From the NCBI GenBank assembly GCA_965221725.1, contig OZ244909.1:2418001-2482000 (forward strand): a DNA stretch of 64,000 nt, read 5' to 3'. Positions 35,158 through 43,871 of the stretch are shown piece by piece. The DNA is from HK1 sp965221725. GTDB taxonomy: Bacteria > Pseudomonadota > Gammaproteobacteria > HK1. A program made the position numbers and the translations under genes. The notes under the pieces are model-generated. The model searched no databases. It was not told the DNA's origin and saw only the letters and a program-made list of their open reading frames with translations. Position 1 is the stretch's first letter. Each line of letters opens with the position of its first letter.

Positions 35158-35919
35158 ATGCTCACGCAGACGCAACTCGCGCGGTACCGGGCGGACGGGT
35201 TCGTCGTCCCCGACTATCGCCTGCCGGCGGAGACTGTCGAGGCCATTCGCAGGGATCACGATCGGTTGCTCGCCGCCCATCCGGAGTTCGTCAACTACTG
35301 TCCCAACGTGCTCGCCTTCGACCTCGCGTTTCTGAACCATGCCCGGATCCCGGCGGTGCTGGACATGGTCGAGCAGGTGCTGGGGCCGGACTTCGCGCTC
35401 TGGAACTCCAGCTTCTTCGCCAAGCCGGCGGTGAACGGCCATGCCACGCCCTGGCACCAGGACGGCGAGTATTGGCCCATCCGGCCGCTTGCGACCTGCA
35501 CGGTGTGGATCGCGGTGGACGACGCGACCCGCGAGAACGGCTGCCTGCGCTTCATCCGCGGCTCCCACACCACCGGCCGCCTGCTCGCCCACCGCACCAA
35601 CGCGAGCCCTGATCTCACCCTCAACCAGGAGTTGCTCGCCTCGGAGTTCGACGAGAGCGAGGCCGTCGATCTCGTGCTGGAGGCGGGGCAGATCTCGCTG
35701 CACGATGTCTTTCTCGCCCACGGCTCGGAGGCGAACCGCTCGCCGTACCCCCGCCGCGGCATGACCCTGCGCTACATGCCCACCACCTCGGTCTTCGACC
35801 GCGCCCTCGCCCGCCGGCTCGCCGACGAGAAGGGGCTCATGGACCACACCCGGCGCACCCTGTTCCTGATGCGCGGCGGCGACCCGTCCGGCCGCAACGA
35901 CTTCCGCCTGCGCCGGTAG
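35158..35919 (+). CDS. Phytanoyl-CoA dioxygenase-family protein
   Basis: Non-heme iron, 2-oxoglutarate-dependent dioxygenase of 253 residues. The iron ligands are His100 and Asp102 in WHQDGEYW and His188 in FLAHGSEANRS; the 2-oxoglutarate-binding Arg is likely in NRSPYPRRG. The ATG at 35158 has AGGA immediately upstream with GAGAGG further back; the longer frame from 35092 lacks a site. The substrate is not known; these enzymes hydroxylate many small molecules. It is convergent with an acyl-CoA dehydrogenase gene. Confidence 0.88.
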   Translation: MLTQTQLARYRADGFVVPDYRLPAETVEAIRRDHDRLLAAHPEFVNYCPNVLAFDLAFLNHARIPAVLDMVEQVLGPDFALWNSSFFAKPAVNGHATPWHQDGEYWPIRPLATCTVWIAVDDATRENGCLRFIRGSHTTGRLLAHRTNASPDLTLNQELLASEFDESEAVDLVLEAGQISLHDVFLAHGSEANRSPYPRRGMTLRYMPTTSVFDRALARRLADEKGLMDHTRRTLFLMRGGDPSGRNDFRLRR

Positions 35920-35936
35920 GGATTCGGTCCCCACCC

Positions 35937-37145
35937 TCACGCGTTCGAGTACGGCTTCAGCTCCTGCCGTGCCACGGCTTCGAGGTGCACCTCGTCGGGG
36001 CCGTCCGCGAGGCGGAGCGTTCGTTCGTGTGCCCACATCGCTGCGAGCACGGAATCACCGCAGACCCCCATCGCCCCGTGTGCCTGCACCGCGCGGTCGA
36101 TCACCCGCAGTGCCATCGAGGGTGCGATGACCTTGATCATCGAGATCTCCTTGCGCGCCACCTTGTTGCCCACGGTGTCCATCCTGTGCGCGGCGTTCAG
36201 CACCATGAGCCGGGCCTGGTCGATCTCGAGGCGCGAATTCGCGATGTCCTGGCGGATCGACCCCATGTCCGCGAGCGGGCGGCCGAACGCCTCGCGAGTG
36301 AGCACTCGCTCGCACATCAGCGAGAGCGCGCGTTCGGCCACCCCGATCGACCGCATGCAGTGGTGGATGCGCCCCGGCCCGAGGCGCCCCTGCGCGATCT
36401 CGAACCCGCGGCCCTCACCGAGCAGCAGGTATTTCGCAGGCACCCGCACGTTCTCGAAGCCGATTTCCGCATGACCGTGCGGGGCGTGGTCATAGCCGTA
36501 GACCGAGAGCGTGCGCTCGATGGTCACCCCCGGGGTATCGCGGGGCACCACGATCATCGACTGCTGCTGGTGGTGCGGAGCGTCCGGATCGGTCTTGCCC
36601 ATGAAGATGAACACCTTGCAGCGCGGGTCCCCGGCCCCGGAGGACCACCACTTGCGCCCGTTCAGGATGTAGTGGTCGCCGTCGGGCTCGATGCGCGACC
36701 GGATGTTGGTGGCGTCCGACGATGCGACATCCGGCTCCGTCATGCAGAACGCGGACCGGATCTCGCCCGCGAGCAGCGGCGCGAGCCACTCCTGCCGAAC
36801 CTCCTCGCTCGCGTAGCGCACCAGGGTTTGCATGTTGCCGGTGTCCGGCGCCGAGCAGTTGAAGGACTCCGCCCCGATGGTGGAGCGGCCCATCAGCTCG
36901 CACAGGGGGGCGTATTCGAGGTTGGTGAGTCCGGCACCGTACTCGCTCTCCGGCAGAAAGAGGTTCCACAGCCCCTGCGCCTTCGCCTTCTCCCTCAGCG
37001 TCTCGATGATCGGCACCGGCTCCCAGCGGTTGCCCTCGGCGACCTGACGCGCGGCGAGCGCCTCGCCGGGAAAGACGTGTTCGTCCATGAAGCGGCTCAC
37101 CTGCGCATGGAGATCGCGGGCGCGCTTGCTCGTTTCGAAGATCAT
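35937..37145 (-). CDS. Acyl-CoA dehydrogenase (ACAD10/11-like)
   Basis: FAD-dependent acyl-CoA dehydrogenase of 402 residues. The FAD-binding stretches CMTEPDVASSDATNI and YILNGRKWWSSGAG (about 133-170), the IHHCMRSIGVAERAL helix and the C-terminal IQVHGAMGV-like QAHGAMGVCGDSVLA are present. The N-terminus SKRARDLHAQVSRFMDEHVFP resembles the longer-chain ACAD10/11 group. Substrate not determined. No electron-transfer flavoprotein gene is adjacent. Confidence 0.92.
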   Translation of the reverse strand: MIFETSKRARDLHAQVSRFMDEHVFPGEALAARQVAEGNRWEPVPIIETLREKAKAQGLWNLFLPESEYGAGLTNLEYAPLCELMGRSTIGAESFNCSAPDTGNMQTLVRYASEEVRQEWLAPLLAGEIRSAFCMTEPDVASSDATNIRSRIEPDGDHYILNGRKWWSSGAGDPRCKVFIFMGKTDPDAPHHQQQSMIVVPRDTPGVTIERTLSVYGYDHAPHGHAEIGFENVRVPAKYLLLGEGRGFEIAQGRLGPGRIHHCMRSIGVAERALSLMCERVLTREAFGRPLADMGSIRQDIANSRLEIDQARLMVLNAAHRMDTVGNKVARKEISMIKVIAPSMALRVIDRAVQAHGAMGVCGDSVLAAMWAHERTLRLADGPDEVHLEAVARQELKPYSNA

Positions 37146-37464
37146 CCGGCAGCTCCCTGAGCGGAGTCACGGCCACTGTAACCGGGTTTCGTCTGAAGGC
37201 GCATCAAGCGCGTTGCGGCGCGTTGCGGGCCTGACCCGGACATTTGATCTCGGCCCCCCGCTTCGCGCAGCGGTGAAATTTCCAGGCTGGCGCGCCGCTT
37301 GCGTCAATCCCGCCGATCCCGCTGATCGCACCGTGGACGCGGGGATGCGCGGCGCGCAAACGCACGGGGGTACCGTGGCTGTACCGAGCCGACCGAACCG
37401 CTCCAGCGCTTGGCGCATCATGGTGCGGCGGCTTCGTGGCGGCGGGGATGCGGCCCGCGGGTGC
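37146..37464. other. Intergenic stretch
   Basis: No convincing gene. It contains a short tandem repeat of GCGCGTTGCG (about 37208-37228) and one copy of the CGGTGAAATTTCC motif at 37271-37283. Confidence 0.5.
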
Positions 37465-38061
37465 TCAGTCCGGCCGCGCCACGCGGAACCGGAGGCGCTC
37501 GGTGGCGGGGTCGAGATCACGCTTGTGCGGGGGTGATTCGGTGGGCTTCACCCGCATCAGCACGAAAGAGGCGCCGTTGCCGTCGCGGATGAGTCGGGAT
37601 GCTTCCGGGATCTGCTCCGGTCGGGTGACCAGGCGGGTCGTGCGGATGCCGGCGCCGATCGCCATCTGCTCCAGATCCACGCCGAGGCTGGTATGACTCT
37701 TCTGCCAGCCGGTCTCGCCGTAGCGACCGTTGTCGACGCACACGATGGCGAGGTTCGGCGGGTTCATCACCGCCGCGGTCGCAAGCGTCCCCACGTTCAT
37801 CAGGAGCTCGCCGTCTCCGGTGATCACCAGCACGCGGCGGGTGGGGCGGGCGAGCGCGAGGCCGAGCCCGATCGAGGTGGCCGCGCCCATGACGCCGGCC
37901 AGCGCAAACACGTGCGGTGCGTCCCGACTGAGGAAGGTCAGGTCGCGGGCGGTGCCGGCGAGGCCGGCCACGATCAGGAAGTCCTCGTGGCGGCCCACCA
38001 GTTGGGGTACGGCTTCGTTGCGATCGAGGAGAAACTCGGGCGGGGTGCCGGGTGCGTTCAT
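37465..38061 (-). CDS. TPP-dependent decarboxylase, C-terminal subunit (sulfopyruvate/phosphonopyruvate decarboxylase beta-like)
   Basis: A protein of 198 residues corresponding to the TPP pyrophosphate-binding half of 2-oxoacid decarboxylases: ITGDGELLMNVGTLATAAV followed by NLAIVCVDNGRYGETGW. The GDG...N pattern binds Mg-TPP. Two-subunit enzymes of this type are sulfopyruvate decarboxylase (ComE) and some phosphonopyruvate decarboxylases. The alpha-like subunit gene lies 33 bases upstream on the same strand, so the two should form one enzyme. Which 2-oxoacid is used is not shown. Confidence 0.85.
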   Translation of the reverse strand: MNAPGTPPEFLLDRNEAVPQLVGRHEDFLIVAGLAGTARDLTFLSRDAPHVFALAGVMGAATSIGLGLALARPTRRVLVITGDGELLMNVGTLATAAVMNPPNLAIVCVDNGRYGETGWQKSHTSLGVDLEQMAIGAGIRTTRLVTRPEQIPEASRLIRDGNGASFVLMRVKPTESPPHKRDLDPATERLRFRVARPD

Positions 38062-38094
38062 GGGCAGGTCAGGCGTCGAATCGTTCCGGGCGGA

Positions 38095-38661
38095 TCAAAA
38101 CGGCTTGGCGCCGATCAGCTTCTGCGTCAGCAGGATCGCGACCGCCTGCCCCGCCTGATACACCATGGTGGCGGCAGCGCGAACGGTGGCCGCCGCCTCG
38201 CGGGCATCGTCGACGCGCAGGCACATCACCCCCATCGCTTCGAGCACCGGCCCCACCGCCCGGCCCATCGGCATCTGCCACGGATTTCCCTCCCCGAAAT
38301 CGCCGCGCATGCTCACCAGCATCAGGAAGGGGAACTGTCCACCCCGGACCAGAGAGAGAAAGTTGATGCAGTTGCCGACCCCGCTCGACTGCATGAGGAG
38401 CACCCCCCGCGCTCCACCGAGGTGCGCACCGGCGAGCAGCCCCACGCCTTCCTCCTCGGTGGTGAGGGCGACGGAGTGGACGTTCGGATCCTCCAGAGAA
38501 CGGTCGATGAGCACCCTGTGGCCGGCATCGGGAACGTAGGCGAACTGGGTCACGTCGAACTCGCGCAGTACCCGGTAGATCTCGTCCGGCCAGGCCGCGC
38601 CCGCGGTCGGTTCGCCCCGCTGCACGCCGGTGGCCGTGCGTTCATCCGGATGGGCTCTCAA
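38095..38661 (-). CDS. TPP-dependent decarboxylase, N-terminal subunit (sulfopyruvate decarboxylase alpha-like)
   Basis: A protein of up to 188 residues matching the N-terminal (pyrimidine-binding) half: WPDEIYRVLREFDVTQFAYVPDAGH, then the catalytic-Glu region LTTEEEGVGLLAGAHLGG and LLMQSSGVGNCINFLSL. A TTG at 38661 with a GGGGGAGG site seven bases upstream is the best start by signal; its TTGA overlaps the stop of the short gene before it. A GTG at 38625 gives a length closer to the family and is the main alternative. With the beta-like gene it forms a ComDE-like enzyme, probably in sulfonate or phosphonate metabolism. Confidence 0.82.
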   Translation of the reverse strand: MRAHPDERTATGVQRGEPTAGAAWPDEIYRVLREFDVTQFAYVPDAGHRVLIDRSLEDPNVHSVALTTEEEGVGLLAGAHLGGARGVLLMQSSGVGNCINFLSLVRGGQFPFLMLVSMRGDFGEGNPWQMPMGRAVGPVLEAMGVMCLRVDDAREAAATVRAAATMVYQAGQAVAILLTQKLIGAKPF

Positions 38662-38738
38662 GCGGGCGCCTCCCCCGGCGGCGGATCCTGAGTGCCGCGA
38701 ATCGATCCGATGATGCTCAGAAGTCCGAATATCTTCAT
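38658..38738 (-). pseudogene. Internally deleted copy of a small membrane-protein gene
   Basis: The 26-codon frame begins MKIFGLLSIIGSI and ends RGTQDPPPGEAPA. The first part matches the start of the intact gene at 44120-43872 (MKTFELLSIIGSI), and the last part resembles that gene's end (SHQEPPSRNDAG). The central membrane segment and coiled coil, about 56 codons, are missing. The 21 bases AATCGATCCGATGATGCTCA(G) are identical between the two copies. It overlaps the start of the decarboxylase alpha-like gene. Confidence 0.7.
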
Positions 38739-38820
38739 GGTTCCAGCAACCCTGTGCTCGTGCCCGAGGGCAGAAGCTCACCACGGCCGCTCATGTGCGG
38801 GCCAGGGATGAAGGTCGCGG

Positions 38821-40053
38821 TCATTGTATGCCGAGGGCGCGGGGAGGCGGCGACTTTCTTCCCGACCCATCGGGCAATTCGGGTGGGGCCAGCCTGCGCT
38901 GCATCTCCGCTCCGATGCGTTCGGCGGCGGCGCTGAGCGTGGCGTCGTCGAGGTGCGCGTAGCGGTGGGTGGTGGTGGGGTTGCGGTGACCGAGCAAGCG
39001 CCCGGTGGTGTAGAGGCTTTCTCCGTTCATCACTGCATGGGATGCATGGGTGTGGCGCAAGTCGTAGAGCCGCGCATCTGCGGCGAGGCCCGCCAGGCTG
39101 CGCACCCTGGTCCAGAAATGCCGGAGCGTGCCCTCACTCAGGGGCGGACCGGCCGGTGTGCCGGGGAATACCCATTCCCCGCCGTTGCGTTCTCTGTCGG
39201 TTCTCGAGGCAAGGCCCACCAGCAATTCCTGCGCCGCCTCGCCGAGGAGGACCGTACGCGGCCCGATCTTGGAATCCCCGAGCAGGAGACGGTCGGACTT
39301 CACTTCCTCCCAGCGCAGACTCCGGATCTCGCCGGGGCGGCACCCGGTGAACAGGATCAGCCGCACCATCGCGACTTGAATCGGGTGGGTGCTCTCGAAG
39401 TCCCGCAGGGTCGCGCCGAGCCTGGCGAGGTCCTCGGTGCCGAGCAGGCGTCCGCGCGGCGGGCGTTGGTAGCTCGTGATGCCGTGACAGGGGTTGCCGA
39501 TGCTCTCGCAGCGATAACCCCAGTCGACGGCGCGGGAGAACATGTCGCGCAGGATGGCGTGGCAGCGGTTGGCTCCGCCCGGCCGGCTCCGGCCGTAGGC
39601 GTGGAACCACGGGGCCACGTCGGCACGGGCGGCGGTACCGATGCGAATGTCGCCGAGGTCGGGGAGGACGGAGGAGCGCAGGTACGACTCCACCACTTGC
39701 CGGGTAGATGGCTTCCACGCCGGAGAACGCCGCTCCAGGTACTCGGAGGTGAACTCCTCCAGGGTCGGCCCGGGGAGCGATGCAGGCTCGAGCATCCCCC
39801 CCTTTTCGAGGTGGGCCAGGAAGGTATGGGCCGCCGCCCGCGCCTGTTCCGCGGTGAGCGCGGTGACCGGGCCCAGCGTGATACGACGGGATCTGCCGTG
39901 GCGACGCACGCGCAGGACCCAGGAGCGGACGCCGCTCGGCCGCACGCGCAGCATGAAGCCCTGAAGCGCAGTGTCATGGATTGCGTATTCGCGCGCTTGC
40001 GGCGTCGCCGCGTGTACGACCGTATCGTTCAGCCGGACCCGCAGTGACGCCAT
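38821..40053 (-). CDS. Tyrosine recombinase (integrase), second of a tandem pair
   Basis: A phage-type integrase of 410 residues. The N-terminal part has an arm-binding domain (about 1-80) and a SAM-like core-binding domain (about 95-190). The catalytic set is complete: Arg in GCRPGEIRSLRW, HxxR in LYDLRHTHASH, His in LLGHRNPTTT and the nucleophile Tyr in HRYAHLDD. It starts four bases after the stop of another recombinase gene on the same strand, so the two form one unit. Its 3' end overlaps a region that is repeated at 44202-44250. It is intact. Confidence 0.9.
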   Translation of the reverse strand: MASLRVRLNDTVVHAATPQAREYAIHDTALQGFMLRVRPSGVRSWVLRVRRHGRSRRITLGPVTALTAEQARAAAHTFLAHLEKGGMLEPASLPGPTLEEFTSEYLERRSPAWKPSTRQVVESYLRSSVLPDLGDIRIGTAARADVAPWFHAYGRSRPGGANRCHAILRDMFSRAVDWGYRCESIGNPCHGITSYQRPPRGRLLGTEDLARLGATLRDFESTHPIQVAMVRLILFTGCRPGEIRSLRWEEVKSDRLLLGDSKIGPRTVLLGEAAQELLVGLASRTDRERNGGEWVFPGTPAGPPLSEGTLRHFWTRVRSLAGLAADARLYDLRHTHASHAVMNGESLYTTGRLLGHRNPTTTHRYAHLDDATLSAAAERIGAEMQRRLAPPELPDGSGRKSPPPRALGIQ

Positions 40054-40057
40054 CGCC

Positions 40058-40655
40058 TCAGCCCCCTTGAGCGCCGATGTCGGGGCGGTGGGCAGCGCGG
40101 TCGAGGCGGTCGCGGTCGCGATAGTCCACGCGGATGGGGACCCTCGGGCCGTCGAGCGCATGAGCGAGGATGCGCGAGACCCGGTTGGCGGCGCGGCGGA
40201 CCTCTTCCTCGGCGAGGTGCGCGTAGCCGAACGTGGTCTTGATGTCGGCGTGGCCGAGGAGTCCCGAGACGGTGCGCAGCCCTTCGCCGACGCCGACCGC
40301 GACGGCGGCGAAGTTGTGCCGGCAGTCATGCAGACGCATCCCCTCAAGGCGGGCCGCGGCCTGGACCTTGCGCCATACCTCGGCGAGCGAGACCGGCACC
40401 CCGCGCGCGCTCGCGAACACCCACGGGCAGGCGTCGCGCCGGGGCAGCGTGGCGAGGACCGTACGCGCGGGCGGGGCGAGCCAGAGCGTTCTCGGCCCGG
40501 TCTTCGAATCCGGCAGCACCGCGCGGTCGCCGTGGATGTGCGCCCACCGCAGCCCGAGCGCTTCGGATTTCCGCGCCCCGGTGTAGAGGAGAAAGCGCAA
40601 GGCGGCGACTGCGGTGGGATGCGCGGCCTGCACCCGGGCGAGCGCCCGCCCGAGG
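40058..40655 (-). pseudogene. Tyrosine recombinase 1, C-terminal half (split by IS)
   Basis: The catalytic half of a tyrosine recombinase: Arg in YTGARKSEALGLRW, HxxR in LHDCRHNFAAVA, His in LLGHADIKTT and Tyr in FGYAHLAEE. The N-terminal half lies at 41887-42504, beyond the IS. When the IS and one 10-base duplication are removed in silico the reading frame runs through without a shift, giving a protein of about 400 residues (joining ...LAALGR to ALARVQ...). The gene was therefore intact until this insertion. It ends four bases before the second recombinase. Confidence 0.88.
40646..40655. repeat. Target-site duplication, left of IS copy 1
   Basis: CCGCCCGAGG, repeated without change at 41887-41896. 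A 10-base duplication fits the ISAs1 family. Confidence 0.9.
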
Positions 40656-41886
40656 CAGGGCAAGATCACTAAAATCCCATGTAAATCAGTGCATTCTGTG
40701 ATCTAATGCCACTCTGGCCAAGGAGAGGAACGTGATCAGCAATGGACAACAGTGCCCCCGAGGGTCTGATCGAACATTTCTCGAAGTTGGAAGACCCGCG
40801 CGTCGACCGGAACAAGAAGCATGAGTTGATTGATGTCATCGTGCTGTGCGTGTGCGCGGTGCTCAGTGGGGCCGAAGGTTGGTGCGACATCGAGGAGTTC
40901 GGTCGCGCAAAGCTGGACTGGTTACGTCGTTATGTCCCGCTGGCCAATGGGGTCCCGGTCGATGACACGATTGCCCGCATCATCTCGGCGTTGTCGGTCA
41001 GTGGGTTTCAGGCGTGCTTTCTCAGTTGGATGGAGGACGTGGTCAAGCTCAGCGACGGTGAGATCATTGCGCTCGATGGCAAGACGCATCGACGCACCCA
41101 TGATCGCAAGCGAGGGGTGAAGGCGCTGCATATGGTCAGTGCCTGGGCGTGTCGCAATGGGGTGGTGCTTGGGCAGGTGAAAACCGACGAGAAGTCGAAC
41201 GAGATCGTGGCGGTGCCGGAGTTGCTGGAGAAGCTTCAATTGAAGGGGTGTATCGTGACGCTGGATGCGATGGGGTGCCAACGCGCGATCGCGAAGCAGG
41301 TCAAGAAAGGCGGTGGGGATTACGTGTTGGCGCTGAAGCGCAATCAGCCGGAATTGGAGCGCGAGGTTCGGGCGTATTTCGAGGCGGCGGAGCGGTGCGA
41401 CTTTGGCGGTTCGGAGATGGGGCACGAGGCGACTTGCGACGAAGGTCACGGGCGGATTGAGCACCGGAGCTATTTCTTGTCCACGGACCTTGGTGCGTTG
41501 TCGGGTGTCGGGAAGTGGAAGGGACTGAAAGCGATGGGAATGGTGGAGTCGGAACGTCATTGTGGAGGGCGTGTCAGTGTTGAGCGGCGCTACTACATCA
41601 CCTCGCTTGATGACGTGAAGGTGTTTCAACGGGCGGTGCGTTCACATTGGAGTATCGAGAACGGGTTGCACTGGCGGTTGGACGTGACGTTTCGCGAAGA
41701 CGCAAGCCGGATTCGTCGAGGCAATGCGCCTCACAACATCGGGGTGATTCGTCACATGGCGATGAACCTACTCAAGCGCGAGAAGACGAAAATGAGCTAT
41801 AGGCGCAAGAGAGTCCGGGCCGCTCTGAACGATGCCTTCCGAGATAAGTTGTTGATGGGACAATGACTTTATATGCGGTCACCCTG
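40656..41886 (+). mobile_element. ISAs1-family insertion sequence, copy 1
   Basis: A 1231-base element bounded by imperfect inverted repeats that both begin CAGGG (CAGGGCAAGATCACTAAAAT at the left; CAGGGTGACCGCATATAAAG read from the right). It is flanked by perfect 10-base duplications and encodes one transposase in the plus direction. Its base composition is clearly lower in GC than its surroundings. It splits a tyrosine recombinase gene. A copy with the same length and an identical transposase, in the opposite orientation, is at 48903-50133. Confidence 0.95.
40742..41866 (+). CDS. ISAs1-family DDE transposase (copy 1)
   Basis: A transposase of 374 residues. The N-terminal helical domain (MDNSAPEGLIEHFSKLEDPR) is the DDE_Tnp_1-associated region of ISAs1 elements. 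The catalytic triad is Asp112 (IALDGKTHRR), Asp175 (VTLDAMGCQ) and Glu306 (WSIENGLHWRLD). The protein is complete and identical to that of copy 2, so the element is probably active or very recently was. Confidence 0.95.
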   Translation: MDNSAPEGLIEHFSKLEDPRVDRNKKHELIDVIVLCVCAVLSGAEGWCDIEEFGRAKLDWLRRYVPLANGVPVDDTIARIISALSVSGFQACFLSWMEDVVKLSDGEIIALDGKTHRRTHDRKRGVKALHMVSAWACRNGVVLGQVKTDEKSNEIVAVPELLEKLQLKGCIVTLDAMGCQRAIAKQVKKGGGDYVLALKRNQPELEREVRAYFEAAERCDFGGSEMGHEATCDEGHGRIEHRSYFLSTDLGALSGVGKWKGLKAMGMVESERHCGGRVSVERRYYITSLDDVKVFQRAVRSHWSIENGLHWRLDVTFREDASRIRRGNAPHNIGVIRHMAMNLLKREKTKMSYRRKRVRAALNDAFRDKLLMGQ

Positions 41887-41896
41887 CCGCCCGAGG
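41887..41896. repeat. Target-site duplication, right of IS copy 1
   Basis: CCGCCCGAGG, the exact partner of 40646-40655. Confidence 0.9.
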
Positions 41897-42504
41897 GCGG
41901 CGAGCTCATCGGTGCTGAGGTACCGCGCCCGAAAACATGAAGTGTGCCGGCGCAGCCCCCGGCAGGGGTTGGACCCATCGGGGCGCAGCCCCAGGGTCTC
42001 GGCGTGCTGCATCAGCGCCGAGAACACGGCGAGCGCCCGGTTGGCCGAGGCGGGGCGGGTGGTGGCGAGCGTATCGAACCAGCCCCGCACATCGCGGGGG
42101 GTGAGCGCGTCGACGCGGCGAGCGCCGAGCGTGGGCAGGATGAGTCGGTAGAGGTTGTGGGCGTGCGAGGCGCGGGTGTTGGGTTTCCAGCGTGGGCGTC
42201 CATCGGCGAGGAACGCCCCGGCGAAGGTACGCAGCCGGGGGATGGTCACGATGCGATGGGCGGCGACGTCGGCGAGCAGGGACCGCGCGGCCGTCCGTGC
42301 GTCCCCGGCGGTGAGCGCATCGAATTCGCCGAGTGTGCGCTTGAACACCTCCCGCCCGAGGCGTCGCTGGACAATCCAGGTTCGGCGCCCGCTCGGACGC
42401 ACCCGCAGGCCGAGTCCCCGCACGGTGCGGTCCCACAGCACCGTCTCGCGGCCGGGCGTTGGGGTGAAGTCCCGTAGACGGGTCGTGCTGAGGTCGGTGG
42501 TCAT
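41887..42504 (-). pseudogene. Tyrosine recombinase 1, N-terminal half (split by IS)
   Basis: About 206 residues from the ATG at 42504 (MTTDLSTTRLRDFTPTPGRE) with the arm-binding segment (GRETVLWDRTVRGLGLRVRP) and the core-binding helices (RWKPNTRASHAHNLYRLILPTLG). The frame enters the IS at 41886. The catalytic half is at 40058-40655. Structure and order mirror the second recombinase of the tandem pair. Confidence 0.87.
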
Positions 42505-43225
42505 GCCGGCGTTTCCGAAATGCGGCGGTGTCTCAAAGGGCTGCGACCGTGGCGGATCGGTTTCGTTCCCAACGATTGCGAGGGGCCGGTTCGGTGCGGG
42601 CCGCCCGGTGCGCTGAGGACCCACGCCCCGGCCGCGGCCGGGCACCATATCGATGGGACACGGACGACTGTGTCAACTAACTGATAAAAAAGAGAAAAGA
42701 AACAATTCGGAGAGTGGCGGGGGACAGCGCGGGAATCCGGTACAGCGGGTGTGATAACTCACCACTCAACGTGCGGCTGGGAGAGGCCTGCACACGAGCG
42801 AAGGAAAGCATACTGCCCTGGGTGTGTTGACAAATACTCAGAAACGACAAAAATATCTAAAAAGAGACATTTCTGCCGGTATCCTCCACGCCGTTCAGCG
42901 CGAATTCTCGTCCGGGGCTGCGTGCCCTTTTACCTTCGTTTACAACTACTTGGCGTGGCAGAGAGCGAAGCCGGGGCGCCGGGGTATGGTCGTCACGTCG
43001 GATGCGATCTCCGCCGGTCGGATGCGGTAGGCTTGGCATCCTTCCCGAGTCGACCATGGATGGTTCTTCATGAGCACCTTCGGGCTTCTCTCCACCCTGC
43101 GCGCCACCCCAAGCCCCGTTTCGGGCTCTACCCCAGGCTCCACTTCGGACCCCGCTCCGGGTTCGGTCGCGAGCCGCGCCCCGAGGCCCACCTCGAAACT
43201 CACCCCGAGCCCCTCCCTGGCAGCC
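42505..43225. other. Long intergenic stretch beside the recombinase pair
   Basis: About 720 bases with no convincing gene. The part from about 42655 to 42880 is distinctly AT-rich (for example TAACTGATAAAAAAGAG at about 42679-42695), unlike the rest of the window. The part from about 43085 to 43225 is a degenerate C/G-rich tract with recurring CCCC-GAGCCCC-like units. As the region upstream of the recombinases it is where promoter and recombination sites would be expected; none can be defined. Confidence 0.5.
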
Positions 43226-43837
43226 ATGCGAACCGCTTTCCTGGCGGTTCTGGTCGGCCTTGTTGCCGGCTGCGCTTCCACCCCGCCCACGCGCCAGACG
43301 GATCTCTGCGCGATATTCGAGCAGCACTCCGACTGGTACGACTACGCCCGCGCTTCGGCCAGGAAATGGGGTACGCCGGTGCACGTGCTGATGGCTTTCG
43401 TGCGCCACGAATCGAGCTACCGCTCCGATGCGAGGCCGCCCTTCCGGTGGTTCCTGTTCATCCCGCTGGGGCGTGCGTCCTCGGCCAAGGGGTATGCGCA
43501 GGCCCAGGATCCGGTGTGGGGGGAGTATCAGGCTGAGCGCGGGCGGCTGTTCAGGAGCCGTTCCGACATGGAGGACGCGCTCGACTTCATCGGGTGGTAC
43601 AACCACAAGACCTGGAAAGAACTCGGGATCGCCCGCACCGATGCGTACCGGCTCTACCTTGCCTACCACGAGGGGCGGGGGGGCTATCGGCGCGGCACCT
43701 GGAAGAGCAAACCCAAGGTGGAACGCTACGCCAGACGGGTGGCCGAGACCGCACACAATTACCAGGCCCAGCTCGCAGGCTGCGAATCACGATTCCGCTG
43801 CGATTCCTGGTACCAGGTCTGGCCGTTCTGCCGCTGA
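43226..43837 (+). CDS. Lytic-transglycosylase-like lipoprotein
   Basis: A protein of 203 residues with a lipoprotein signal (hydrophobic stretch ending in the lipobox LVAGC at about 14-18). The segment VHVLMAFVRHESSYRSDARPP matches the catalytic-Glu helix of SLT-type transglycosylases, and SSAKGYAQAQDPVWGEYQ and YLAYHEGRGGY follow. It should cut or bind peptidoglycan in the periplasm. The ATG at 43226 was chosen for the signal peptide; a longer frame from 43070 adds a low-complexity leader. It lies inside the mobile region. Confidence 0.82.
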   Translation: MRTAFLAVLVGLVAGCASTPPTRQTDLCAIFEQHSDWYDYARASARKWGTPVHVLMAFVRHESSYRSDARPPFRWFLFIPLGRASSAKGYAQAQDPVWGEYQAERGRLFRSRSDMEDALDFIGWYNHKTWKELGIARTDAYRLYLAYHEGRGGYRRGTWKSKPKVERYARRVAETAHNYQAQLAGCESRFRCDSWYQVWPFCR

Positions 43838-43871
43838 CCGACCGGCACTGCGGTCAGGCCGGACTCCGGGC

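Noticed and set aside
42827..42832. TTGACA as a promoter -35 box
   Set aside because: No -10 element lies at 16-18 bases and no gene starts within a short distance.
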